This document shows, in pieces, positions 1 through 7,525 of a stretch of 12,115 nucleotides of DNA (the first letter of the stretch is position 1; each line of letters begins with the position of its first letter). The DNA comes from JANXLS01 sp038227045 (lineage in GTDB: Bacteria; Planctomycetota; SZUA-567; H5-PLA8): assembly GCA_038227045.1 (NCBI GenBank), contig JBBRQD010000149.1, forward strand, positions 1-12,115, given 5' to 3'. The position numbers and the translations under genes were made by a program. The notes under the pieces are model-generated. The model had not been told where the DNA came from, did no database searches, and saw only the letters and a program-made list of their open reading frames with translations.

Positions 1-137
1 AAACATCCATCATTCTCTTCACCTGTCGATCTGTGACCATTCCGCCCCCCTGATTTGCAGGGAAACAGATTGGCCGATCCCGCCTTAAAAAGCCGGGAAT
101 TCTACTTGCCGTCAGGGGGAATTATAATTGTCGTTCA

Positions 138-276
138 TCATTGATGATACTTAAGGTCCCCAGCGGAAAAGAACGAACCGAGGGCGAATACCAAACGCTC
201 ATTAAAGCAAGCGGTTTCCATTTGAGCCAAATCGTTCCGACATGCCGAAATCAGCTTAATCGAAGGACGGAAATAG
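138..276 (+). pseudogene. 3' remnant of an O-methyltransferase gene, frameshifted
   Basis: Reading from about 141, the peptide runs LMMIL, a short spacer, then GKERTEGEYQTLIKASGF and LSQIVPT. This is the pattern of the last ~40 residues of SAM-dependent O-methyltransferases of the PF00891 type (family style: GGRERTEAEYRALLAAAGF followed by L..VVPT and a final VIEG). The expected end, AEISLIEGRK and a TAG stop at 274-276, is present but in the next frame. The two parts join if one base (T243) is treated as an insertion. Upstream of about 138 I find no recognisable methyltransferase sequence in any frame; the frame is closed by a TGA at 51-53. The gene therefore lacks its SAM-binding core and should be inactive. 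The TAG lies three bases from the stop of the convergent lipoprotein gene. Identification is by motif recognition, not by a search. Confidence 0.6.
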
Positions 277-279
277 TAA

Positions 280-2067
280 TCATGGCTTTGGAACGCCGCG
301 ATCCTGCGCTGGCTTCCCATCGTCGACGGGCGGAAGCATCGGATTCCATGGCAGATTCTTTACATCTTTGATTGCCGCGCGGAAGATGTCGTCTGTTTCC
401 GCTCGGACGAGGACCACGATCTGGCCCAAAGCGTGGGCTTGGTCGTTCTCCTTGGACTTAACGATCTTCCGCACATACACGGCCGGCTCAGTTCCGTTGA
501 CGAAACAATAGCCAATTAGGTTGTCGTCCAACTTCCGCCCCGTGTCGATCCTGGCGATGGTCAGATGCTCCGGTCCTTCAACCATGCTGATCCGATCGCG
601 TTTCACTCCGCGCCGCTCGCGCATCGCGCGGTTGAACACGATATTGTAAACCCCCTTGTCATTTTTGAAGAGAGCGAAGGCGATTTTCTCATCGAGTGCC
701 TCAGCCTGACCCGCGACGAAGGCACCGCCAACCGCTTCGGCTTTATCCATAATTCGCTGAGCGAACGCAAAATTGCGCCGCAAGATCCCGTCCTCGAGCT
801 TCAGGTACTCCGCTTGTGCCCGCGCGATAGCTGCGTCCAGTTTCGCTGGATGATAGTAGATCGAACCCTCTTCGTCGCACAGACCGTCGGCGGTTTCGTA
901 GAAGTACTCGACCGTCCGAGTGCCATGCGTTTCCACTATCACGCGCAACCTCTTTGGTTCGCGAGTGTAGGTACAAAGCAGCGTCCTCTCACCCCGGCGG
1001 TATTCGATTTCGGTCAGTGACGCCAGTTTGAGATACGAACCGCGATCCAGCGTCCTGAACTCCGTTTTCACGAATGCATTGCGCTCGCGATCAAGTTTCT
1101 CGTCTAACGCGCGCCGGGCGGCGAGCACGGTTTCAAGTTCCTGTTTCTGATGAAGAAGTTCGTCGGTCTTGCGCCTGGCGATTGCAGTTTCGATCAGTTC
1201 TGGACGGTAAAATACGACGCCGTTTTCTGCACGCCAGCCTCCAGGAACTTCCGTGAATATTTCACTCGTCTTTCCGGCAGCACTCTCGACAACAACGTGA
1301 AGACCCCGTTGATCGCGCGTGTATTGGCACGCGTACGTCTTGGGGCCATTCCTGTATTCGAGTTGGTTTGGCGAAATCAGAAGCAGGCTGAATTTGCGAT
1401 CGATATCCAGGAATTCAGAGCGCAAAAACGCCGTTTCGGCTTCGTGGCGGCGTTTCTCTTCGGCAAGGCGCGCCTGTTCGTGTTCTTGCTGTTCACGATG
1501 ATGTTTCTCTTCCACCATACGAACTCGTTCCAATTCAAGTTCGCGATGACGCTTTTCATCCGTCACTTTGGCCAGTTCAAGTTCGAGCTGTTTTTGGCGA
1601 TTGGCCGCTTCCGATTTTGCGCTGTTGAGCTCCTGGCGTTTGGCATCGTCTTCGCTCGCGTGTTGAATGGCGAGTTCCAAAGCGGGAGGCAGGAAGAGAC
1701 GCGCACCTTCCGCGCTGGTCAATCCTTCGGGTCCTTCGTTAAAGTAAGCGACAGTCTTCGAGCCCGCCGCTTCGACCACGACGCGCAATTGCCCCGATTC
1801 GCGCGTGTATTGACAAAGAAAGATTTTATCGCCCTTCTTGTATTCCAGATCGTGTGGAGAAATGAGTTCAATCACCGTTGTACCGTTGACAGTGGAATAC
1901 CGAATGTGCTCAAATTTTGGAACCTCGGGCGGAGCAATGGCGATGGCCGGCGACGTTGAAGGCGACTTCTGCGAGTTGTCCGCCAGTTTCTGGGTGTCTC
2001 CGCAAGATGCCAAGACGAACAGCAACGGTATCGCTGGAAGACATATTGTTAAACGGTTGCAATGCAC
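280..2067 (-). CDS. Predicted lipoprotein with three copies of an unrecognised ~80-residue domain
   Basis: I do not recognise this gene as a named family. From the GTG start the product has 595 residues. A short basic N-region, a hydrophobic stretch and LASC (Cys at residue 22) form a lipoprotein signal, so the protein is probably anchored in a membrane on the periplasmic side. Three related domains follow at about residues 54-136, 219-297 and 338-415. Each has an L/I-E-Y-(K/R)-x-G motif, a conserved Cys in C-x-Y-T-R, a strand of the L-(R/H)-V-(V/I)-V-E type, G-x-(K/R)-T, a Gly pair region, and an ending P-x-x-L/I-x-x-A-I. Domains 1 and 2 are separated by a very charged coiled coil (about 138-216, rich in E, K, R, H and Q); domains 2 and 3 by a shorter one (about 297-335). 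The C-terminal ~165 residues are a separate globular region that I cannot place. GTG is preferred over an in-frame ATG 36 bases upstream because a strong ribosome binding site lies between them. The gene stands alone. Confidence 0.85.
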   Translation of the reverse strand: MHCNRLTICLPAIPLLFVLASCGDTQKLADNSQKSPSTSPAIAIAPPEVPKFEHIRYSTVNGTTVIELISPHDLEYKKGDKIFLCQYTRESGQLRVVVEAAGSKTVAYFNEGPEGLTSAEGARLFLPPALELAIQHASEDDAKRQELNSAKSEAANRQKQLELELAKVTDEKRHRELELERVRMVEEKHHREQQEHEQARLAEEKRRHEAETAFLRSEFLDIDRKFSLLLISPNQLEYRNGPKTYACQYTRDQRGLHVVVESAAGKTSEIFTEVPGGWRAENGVVFYRPELIETAIARRKTDELLHQKQELETVLAARRALDEKLDRERNAFVKTEFRTLDRGSYLKLASLTEIEYRRGERTLLCTYTREPKRLRVIVETHGTRTVEYFYETADGLCDEEGSIYYHPAKLDAAIARAQAEYLKLEDGILRRNFAFAQRIMDKAEAVGGAFVAGQAEALDEKIAFALFKNDKGVYNIVFNRAMRERRGVKRDRISMVEGPEHLTIARIDTGRKLDDNLIGYCFVNGTEPAVYVRKIVKSKENDQAHALGQIVVLVRAETDDIFRAAIKDVKNLPWNPMLPPVDDGKPAQDRGVPKP

Positions 2068-2075
2068 TGAGGAAT

Positions 2076-2083
2076 CCCTCCTT
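2076..2083 (-). promoter_or_regulatory. Ribosome binding site that fixes the GTG start of the lipoprotein gene
   Basis: On the minus strand AAGGAGGG lies 8 bases before GTG at 2067-2065. The longer in-frame ATG at 2103 would place this site inside the coding region and would put 12 extra residues before the signal peptide, so the GTG is the better start. Confidence 0.75.
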
Positions 2084-2414
2084 TTGTTAACGGCACACCA
2101 CACAGTTACTGCGTCTTAAAGTAACAAAATAGTAATCTAAGGCGAGCATGAATTTTCAAATCCGCCAACCTTTCGAATCTCGACCACGCATCGATTTTCA
2201 TCCACAGAATACGTTGCTTAAAATGCACGTTGTGTGCGAGATCGTTTCAAATGCGCCTTGCGAACAACTCCATTTGCCAAAAACCTGCCGTTTCTCAAAC
2301 TCATTCCATCCCATTGCGCACAAAGTCATTCGCCATGCACTTTTTAAACCAAAATCATAGTTTTTGAACAGGGCGGGCGTGGGTTTGCTGTTTCTCATTC
2401 CACTGCCGCGTTGG
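2084..2414. other. Intergenic region without a recognisable gene
   Basis: No open frame here shows a known motif or a credible ribosome binding site. It must hold the promoter of the minus-strand lipoprotein gene. A weak candidate is TTGAAA (revcomp of 2154-2159) followed after 19 bases by TACTAT, a longer spacing than usual, so I do not list it as a promoter. The right part borders the decayed surface-protein fragment. Confidence 0.5.
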
Positions 2415-2842
2415 CTTCAATTGGCTGTCCGTATCCGCGGCCATTGCGGCGAACGTCACGAGCTGGTTCTGCATCGCCGGTGAACCACTCCCGTTGCCGC
2501 ATCCGGTCCGAGGTCTTTCACCGAAATCGTGTACGTAACCGTGCCAAGCTGCGGCGGAGTGGCATTATCGAGTGTCTTTATCACAAGCAGATCGGCACGC
2601 TGCGGTGTTACCGTCGCGCTGGCCGTGTTATTTCCGGACACTGGATCGAACTGGTTGCTGGTCGCCACACTGGCCGTATTTGTGGCGCTTGGGATCGCCG
2701 CAGCGGTCACCGTCGCCGTCATCGTCAATGTCGCGCTCGCTGCATTTGCAAGCGTGCCGACTGTCCAGACTCCGCCTGCATGCGTAGTCGTTCCGCTTGG
2801 CGTCGCTGTTCCCAGCGTCAAGCCTGCAGGCAACGCCGTCGG
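2415..2842 (-). pseudogene. Fragment of a DUF11-repeat surface protein, decayed
   Basis: On the minus strand, 2836-2483 encodes one DUF11 (PF01345-type) stretch: LPAGLTLGT, then GVWTVGTLANAASATLTMTA, then ASNQFDPVSGNNTASATVTP in style, then ADLLVIKTLDNATP and VTYTISVKDLGPDAATGVV. This is the tail of one repeat unit and the beginning of the next. DUF11 units occur in tandem in large secreted or cell-surface proteins, usually hundreds to thousands of residues long. Here there is no signal peptide, no plausible start with a ribosome binding site, and the frame ends at TGA just after GVV. At 2474-2415 a different frame reads QNQLVTFAAMAADTDSQ, which resembles the start of a cadherin- or PKD-like module, so a frameshift or a deletion junction probably lies near 2475-2483. 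No neighbour supports a function; I regard it as a relic. Confidence 0.6.
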
Positions 2843-2869
2843 CTTAAATTCCGAGCGGCTGCCCATCAC

Positions 2870-3215
2870 GCTCGAAATTGAAAACTGCCGTCCAGAACGT
2901 GCAAGATGAGCGTACAGGGGCGAGTCTGGGGAGTGGGAAGGAGCTCAAGATGGAATGGAAAAAGAATGAGGCGTGTGTGGTGTCGTTTGATGGGGATTGA
3001 GAATGGGGCCGGGGAAGAAAACACCGCACTTGAAAATTTTAGTCTGGACCGTGGTTCGGCTAACTTTTGGTAAAATATCGATTGAGGATGTTCAATGGAT
3101 GCGTCGATCACCCGAAAATTGGATGGGGATTACATCCAGAACGGACATGTGAATGCCCAATTTGGTCGAACTTCCTCGCTCATTCCAAACCACCATTTTT
3201 TAGATGTGCGACAAA
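2870..3215. other. Intergenic region without a recognisable gene
   Basis: No frame carries a recognised motif. The first ~150 bases of the + strand are purine-rich with repeated GGA/GAA/ATG-like words (2921-3020) and could be more decayed coding sequence, but I cannot assign it. The right half is AT-richer and leads into the presumed promoter of the SNF2 gene. Confidence 0.5.
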
Positions 3216-3227
3216 TTGCAATTGCAA
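3216..3227. promoter_or_regulatory. 12-bp palindrome next to the candidate SNF2 promoter
   Basis: TTGCAATTGCAA is a perfect palindrome ending two bases before the candidate -35 element. Its place would suit a regulator binding site, but a single short palindrome in AT-rich DNA can arise by chance. Confidence 0.2.
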
Positions 3228-3228
3228 A

Positions 3229-3257
3229 TTGGCACTGCTCGGTTGAAGATTTTTAAC
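3229..3257 (+). promoter_or_regulatory. Candidate sigma-70-type promoter for the SNF2-SWIM operon
   Basis: TTGGCA (3229-3234) and TTTAAC (3252-3257) are 17 bases apart. The -35 matches the consensus in five of six positions, the -10 in four of six. It would give a leader of roughly 40 bases before the TTG start at 3302. Consensus rules from Escherichia coli may not apply well in this phylum. Confidence 0.3.
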
Positions 3258-3301
3258 ACCGATTTTCGCAAAGATTGTCTTTTACATGAGAGCATTCTAT
3301 C

Positions 3302-6022
3302 TTGATCGAACTGGTACTTACCCCCTCCAATGTTCTGACCGTTAAGGAGCACGCGACTGCGGAAGTGACGCCATCAATTCCTATGGAGTTTCAGCGCGAA
3401 TTGCTTGCTGGTTTCGCCAAAGATCAGTCCGAATTAATTCTGCTGCTGGCGGCGTGGCGGGACACCGCTCCACTTCCGCCAGTCTTTGTTTTTTGGCGCG
3501 ATTTTGGCGCGCTGTATTTGAACGAACTTTGTCATATTCCAGGGCCTTCCGAAAATCTCCCGCAGCCGATTCCCGCGCCGATCGATGAGCTGGCCCGCAT
3601 GGCACTCTTCGCGCCGCCAATGCGCGGCGGCGAGTATTTGCGAATCGAAGCGCTCACGGAATTGTGGAGCACTCTGGACGAATACGTTCGGCGCGATATT
3701 GCAACACGTTCGGGCGGGCTTTCTGAATGGTTGCGCATTCGCGCGCCGCACTGGCATCGCGTCGGTCGCGTTTGTTTTCATTTGGCGGAGAACAAACGCG
3801 ATCCGGAGAACCCCTTTGCGTTTCTCGCCACGTACGCGCCGAAGATGCTCGATGGCCAGCGCGTTCAATACCAGCCGTTGGGCAAGGCACTCGAAGAATA
3901 CTCGGGCGCGAAAAATAGGAATGCACTCGTCAAACTGCTCACGCCCGTTCAACGCGCCTCGGAAAAATGCGCGTGGGTCAAGGAACTCGTCGATACGGGC
4001 GACGTATTTCATCCGCTGGCGTGGAAGCCGGACGAAGCGCTTCGCTTTTTGAAAGACATTCCGCAGCTCGAAGAAAGCGGCGTGCTGGTGCGCGTTCCGA
4101 ATTGGTGGTCGAAACGGCCCTCGCGAGTGCGCGTCGGCGTTTCGATTGGCAAGTCAAGCAAGGAAAAAGAAGCGCGCTTTGGGGCCGACGCAATGCTCGA
4201 TTTCAATGTCGAGCTTACGCTTGACGGCGAAGATATTCCATGCGAGGAATGGGAATCGATTCTCCAAAGCTCCGAAGGCCTGGTATTTCTCAAAGGAAAA
4301 TGGGTCGAGGTCGACCGCGAAAAACTTTCGCGAGCACTGGAACACTGGAAGGAAGTGGAGCAGGAAGCGGAAGACGGCATCTCGTTTCTTCACGGCATGA
4401 GGTTGTTGGCTGGTGCGCCGATTGATCCCGGCGACGATGCGCTCTTCGATCAAGACACCGCGAATTGGTCGGATGTTCGCGCCGGGAATTGGCTAGAGGA
4501 TCGCTTGCGCGGTCTGCGCGAACCGGAGACGCTTCAGAACGTTTTACCAGGCGGTGAATTGAAAGCGACGCTGCGGCCCTATCAGCAAACGGGCGTGAAA
4601 TGGCTCTGGTTTCTGTCGAGCCTCGGGCTGGGCGCGTGCTTGGCCGATGACATGGGACTCGGCAAAACGATTCAGGTGATCTCGTTGCTGCTCATTAAGA
4701 AGCGCGAAGGAAAGGGTGCAAGAGCGGCTCCGGCTCTGTTGGTGTTACCTGCTTCGCTGCTAACAAATTGGAAGGCCGAAGTTGAGAAGTTCGCGCCGTC
4801 GCTGGTCTGCAAGCTGGCTCATCCGTCAATGATCAAGGCTCAGGAACTGCAAAACGCCGCGACGAATCCACAGAACTTTCTGGACGGCGTGGATTTGGTG
4901 TTGACGACGTATTCGATGCTCGCTCGCTTGGATTGGCTGCTGAAAACAAAGTGGTCGCTCGCAGTGCTGGACGAAGCGCAAGCAATCAAGAATCCCGGGG
5001 CACGGCAGACCAAAGCGGTGAAACAATTGAAGGCGGACGCGCGCATTGTGCTGACCGGGACGCCCGTGGAAAACAGACTCGCGGATCTTTGGTCGCTCTT
5101 CGATTTCATCAACCCCGGCTTGTTGGGATCGGGAAAGGCGTTCGGGAATTTTGTGAAACGGATGGACGCCGGGGGCGAGAACCGTTACGCGCCGCTGCGC
5201 AAATTGGCGGGGCCGTACATTCTGCGGCGGCTGAAGACGGACAAGTCGATCATCTCCGATCTGCCGGACAAAATCGAATTGCAGGCGTTTTGCAACCTCA
5301 CGAAAAAACAGGCGGTTCTGTACGAACAATCCGTTCGCGAATTGGCGAAGGCGCTCGAAAACGTGGACGGCATCACGCGTCGCGGAGTCGTGCTGGCGTT
5401 CATCATGCGCTTCAAACAAATCTGTAATCATCCCGCGCAGTGGCTCGGAAATGGTTATTACGACGCGGCGGATAGCGGCAAGTTTTTGCGTCTGCGCGAG
5501 ATTTGCGACGAACTCGCCGGGCGGCAGGAGAAGGCGTTGATCTTCACGCAATACCAGTCGATGACCGAACCGTTGGCGGATTATTTGCAGACGATTTTCG
5601 AACGGCCGGGATTGGTGCTGCATGGCGGGACGGCTCTGCCGAAACGCAAGAAACTCGTGGACGAGTTTCAGAGCGCGGGCGGGCCGCCGTTCATGATCCT
5701 ATCGCTGAAGGCCGGCGGAACGGGCTTGAATCTCACCGCCGCATCGCACGTGATTCACTTTGACCGCTGGTGGAATCCCGCAGTCGAAAACCAAGCCACC
5801 GACCGCGCTTTCCGCATCGGGCAAAAGCGCAATGTCATGGTCCACAAATTTGTGTGCCAGGGAACCATTGAAGAAAAGATCGACGCGCAGATTCGCGACA
5901 AGATGGAATTGGCCGGGAGCATTTTAGAATCCGACGGCGTGCCAAATCGAGTCACCGAATTGACCGATGCGGATTTGCTGAATCTGGTTAAATTGGATGT
6001 CAATACTATCATGGAGGATTGA
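3302..6022 (+). CDS. SNF2-family DNA-dependent ATPase / helicase-like protein
   Basis: The product has 906 residues and belongs to the SWI2/SNF2 group of superfamily 2. Such enzymes use ATP to translocate on double-stranded DNA and remodel bound protein complexes; most do not unwind DNA. Residues ~250-400 match the bacterial SNF2-associated region (PF12419/DUF3670 type), with VPNWWSKRP and the acidic FNVELTLDGEDI. Core motifs are complete: Walker A DDMGLGKT (449-456), DEAQ (557-560), LTGTPVENRLADLW (584-597), ALIFTQYQ (745-752), GGTGLNLTAA (805-814), DRWWNPAVENQATDRAFRIGQ in motif VI (821-841). The first ~240 residues are not recognised. The chosen start is TTG, with only a weak GAGAG upstream; an in-frame ATG is codon 28 and has no better ribosome site. 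It is followed by the SWIM gene with a three-base gap, like the ywqA-ywqB pair of Bacillus subtilis. The family is certain; the cellular role is unknown. Confidence 0.95.
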   Translation: MIELVLTPSNVLTVKEHATAEVTPSIPMEFQRELLAGFAKDQSELILLLAAWRDTAPLPPVFVFWRDFGALYLNELCHIPGPSENLPQPIPAPIDELARMALFAPPMRGGEYLRIEALTELWSTLDEYVRRDIATRSGGLSEWLRIRAPHWHRVGRVCFHLAENKRDPENPFAFLATYAPKMLDGQRVQYQPLGKALEEYSGAKNRNALVKLLTPVQRASEKCAWVKELVDTGDVFHPLAWKPDEALRFLKDIPQLEESGVLVRVPNWWSKRPSRVRVGVSIGKSSKEKEARFGADAMLDFNVELTLDGEDIPCEEWESILQSSEGLVFLKGKWVEVDREKLSRALEHWKEVEQEAEDGISFLHGMRLLAGAPIDPGDDALFDQDTANWSDVRAGNWLEDRLRGLREPETLQNVLPGGELKATLRPYQQTGVKWLWFLSSLGLGACLADDMGLGKTIQVISLLLIKKREGKGARAAPALLVLPASLLTNWKAEVEKFAPSLVCKLAHPSMIKAQELQNAATNPQNFLDGVDLVLTTYSMLARLDWLLKTKWSLAVLDEAQAIKNPGARQTKAVKQLKADARIVLTGTPVENRLADLWSLFDFINPGLLGSGKAFGNFVKRMDAGGENRYAPLRKLAGPYILRRLKTDKSIISDLPDKIELQAFCNLTKKQAVLYEQSVRELAKALENVDGITRRGVVLAFIMRFKQICNHPAQWLGNGYYDAADSGKFLRLREICDELAGRQEKALIFTQYQSMTEPLADYLQTIFERPGLVLHGGTALPKRKKLVDEFQSAGGPPFMILSLKAGGTGLNLTAASHVIHFDRWWNPAVENQATDRAFRIGQKRNVMVHKFVCQGTIEEKIDAQIRDKMELAGSILESDGVPNRVTELTDADLLNLVKLDVNTIMED
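6013..6017 (+). promoter_or_regulatory. Ribosome binding site of the SWIM gene inside the SNF2 stop region
   Basis: GGAGG overlaps the last two sense codons of the SNF2 gene (ATG GAG GAT TGA) and lies 8 bases before the ATG at 6026. This points to coupled translation of the two proteins. Confidence 0.7.
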
Positions 6023-6025
6023 ACG

Positions 6026-6946
6026 ATGAGTTGGGGCGGATACTGGAAGCCATACGTGCCGGTCGCTCAACGACAGGCCAACGCGAAGAAGGCGATGGAG
6101 AAGCTCAGCAAAAAAAAGGGCATCGCCACCCAGCCCATCAGGATTGAAGGGCGTTTGATCGCCACGACTTTTTGGGGGAAGAAATGGTGCGAGCATCTCG
6201 AAGCGTACAGCGATTTTGCTAATCGCCTTCCGCGCGGACGGACGTATGTGCGTAACGGTTCTGTTTGTCATCTCGACATTAGAAAAGGACAGATTGAAGC
6301 GAAGGTGATGGGATCGGAACTCTACACGATTACCATTGGAATCGAGGCTCTGCCCGGCGAGAGGTGGCGGCAGTTGAAGGCAAAATGCGCAGGTGGCATT
6401 GGCTCGTTGCTGGAGCTGCTGCAAGGACGCCTCTCCGAGCATGTGATGACGCATGTCACCGATCGGGATCAGGGTCTTTTTCCGAGTCCGAAGGAAATCC
6501 AATTGGAATGCTCGTGCCCCGATTGGGCCGACATGTGCAAACATGTGGCGGCCGTGTTGTACGGCGTCGGCGCGCGCCTGGACGAAAAGCCGGACTTGCT
6601 GTTTTTATTGAGAGGCGTCGATCACACCGAATTGATCAGCACGGATTCCGCCAAAGCAGTTACATCCAAGGCGTCCGGAAGTGGACGAAAACGCTTAGAG
6701 GGTTCTGCGTTGGCAGACGTATTCGGCATCGATTTGGAGATTGCAGCGCCCATATCTGAACCCGCCTCGCGTGCTTTGACTAAAACGCCAACCACACCGC
6801 TGGAACCGAAACCGAAGAAGAGTCCTGCGAAGGAAGAAAACGATCAACGCACTGTACAGAAAATGAAAGCGAAGAAAATGACTCGCAAAGTCACGGCGAA
6901 GAAAACGGTAGCCAAAGGGGCGAAGACGGTCTCCCGCCGAAAATGA
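6026..6946 (+). CDS. SWIM zinc-finger protein, partner of the SNF2 ATPase
   Basis: The product has 306 residues. The SWIM signature C-x-C-x6-C-x-H is intact as CSCPDWADMCKH (Cys162, Cys164, Cys171, His173) and should bind one zinc ion; SWIM domains bind DNA or proteins and are well known beside bacterial SNF2 ATPases. Before it come two conserved blocks typical of these partners: TTFWGKKWCEHLE (47-59) and NRLPRGRTYVRNGSV (66-80), followed by a beta-rich stretch with IEAKVMGS. After about residue 205 the protein has no recognised fold. From 257 on it is a Lys/Thr/Pro/Ala-rich tail with a KKxxxK and AKKTVAKGAK pattern similar to histone H1-like bacterial tails, so non-specific DNA binding is likely. 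The ATG has a good ribosome binding site overlapping the end of the SNF2 gene, so the two are surely one operon. Proteins of this type are often mislabelled 'SWF/SNF family helicase'; this one has no ATPase motifs. Confidence 0.92.
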   Translation: MSWGGYWKPYVPVAQRQANAKKAMEKLSKKKGIATQPIRIEGRLIATTFWGKKWCEHLEAYSDFANRLPRGRTYVRNGSVCHLDIRKGQIEAKVMGSELYTITIGIEALPGERWRQLKAKCAGGIGSLLELLQGRLSEHVMTHVTDRDQGLFPSPKEIQLECSCPDWADMCKHVAAVLYGVGARLDEKPDLLFLLRGVDHTELISTDSAKAVTSKASGSGRKRLEGSALADVFGIDLEIAAPISEPASRALTKTPTTPLEPKPKKSPAKEENDQRTVQKMKAKKMTRKVTAKKTVAKGAKTVSRRK

Positions 6947-6958
6947 AGCGAGGGGTAA

Positions 6959-7111
6959 ACACAAGCCGATTGCTCGACGATCCGATTGAAGCTGCTGAAA
7001 ATCGGCGCGCGAATCGTGGGAAACGTGAGACGGATCTTGTTGCTTTTATCTGAAGGATACCCCTTTGCGGAATTACTGACGACGACGTTGGTGCGCTTGA
7101 ACAGCGCGTAG
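6959..7111 (+). pseudogene. C-terminal remnant of an IS1380-like transposase
   Basis: The frame beginning after a TAA at 6956-6958 reads TIRLKLLKIGARI, VGNVRRILLLLSEGYPF and then ELLTTTLVRLNSA, with a TAG stop at 7109-7111. The block R-L-K-L-L-K-I-G-A, followed by R-R-I, a hydrophobic run and S-x-x-Y-P-F, is the usual end of DDE transposases of the IS1380 type. Only about 50 residues remain of roughly 450, with no catalytic residues. The frame lacks a start and is too short for ordinary gene callers. It begins 12 bases after the SWIM stop, so an old insertion or deletion event reached right up to that operon. I could not identify the terminal inverted repeats. Confidence 0.6.
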
Positions 7112-7278
7112 GCGTGAAAAAATTGAATAACACTGTTAGTGGGGGGTAGGGGAAATTATGCCCGGACGCATTCCGTAACAGGGTCAAATCGCGAATTCGA
7201 CGAAAATACCCGCCATTGCTCGCGGCGCCGGCGGAACGGCTGATACGATGAAATATGGTTCATCCGACTAACGCGTAC

Positions 7279-7525
7279 TTCGGCCCCAAGGAAACCGGCA
7301 AATCGTTTATCTTTCGCGAAATTTCGCCGTATGCGATCTTGCTCTCCGGCGGCCAAGGGAGCGTTACGGACCTTTTTGGCTGGAAGAACCGGAAGGACAA
7401 ACCTGGCCTGGTCGTGAAAAACGATCTTGTCGCCTTTGACGACGTTGCCGGACCGAATTTCAAATCGGCAAACGACAAAGACATGTACAAGGGCTACATG
7501 GAGCAGGGATCCTTTTCCCGCGGCG
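7279..7525 (+). pseudogene. brxL: Internal fragment of BrxL, the Lon-like BREX protein
   Basis: The peptide FGPKETGKSFIFREISPY, AILLSGGQGSVTDLF, LVVKNDLVAFDDVAG and DMYKGYMEQGSFSRGD matches the AAA+ core of BrxL (BREX phage-resistance systems; family style GPRGTGKS...ISPYAILISGG...VVAFDEVAG...MKDYMASGSFARG). The Walker A motif is GPKETGKS and the Walker B is VAFDD. Only ~82 residues remain of a protein of several hundred: the N-terminal part, the rest of the ATPase domain and the Lon-like protease domain are gone. An ATG at 7255 is in frame, but the eight residues it would add do not look like BrxL, and I see no ribosome binding site. The right border is fused directly to the start of an IS21 transposase gene. 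No other BREX gene is present in the window. It is a relic, not a functional gene. Confidence 0.7.

Noticed and set aside
47..61. CCCTG-CAGGG hairpin as a terminator
   Set aside because: The stem is only five base pairs and no T run follows on either strand.
1150..1959. Open + strand frame of 269 codons opposite the lipoprotein gene
   Set aside because: It is the reverse of the coiled-coil and repeat domains, is rich in Phe and Arg, has no motif or ribosome binding site, and the minus strand has a lipobox, internal repeats and a strong ribosome site.
2130..2159. Promoter of the lipoprotein gene (TTGAAA, 19 bases, TACTAT on the minus strand)
   Set aside because: The spacing is long and both boxes are common in AT-rich DNA; not strong enough to list.
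4826..5623. Open - strand frame of 265 codons opposite the SNF2 core
   Set aside because: The + strand carries every SNF2 motif here. The reverse frame is Arg/Gln-rich with no recognisable domain.
7279..7525. A functional BREX system
   Set aside because: Only ~82 residues of BrxL remain and no other BREX gene is visible in the window.
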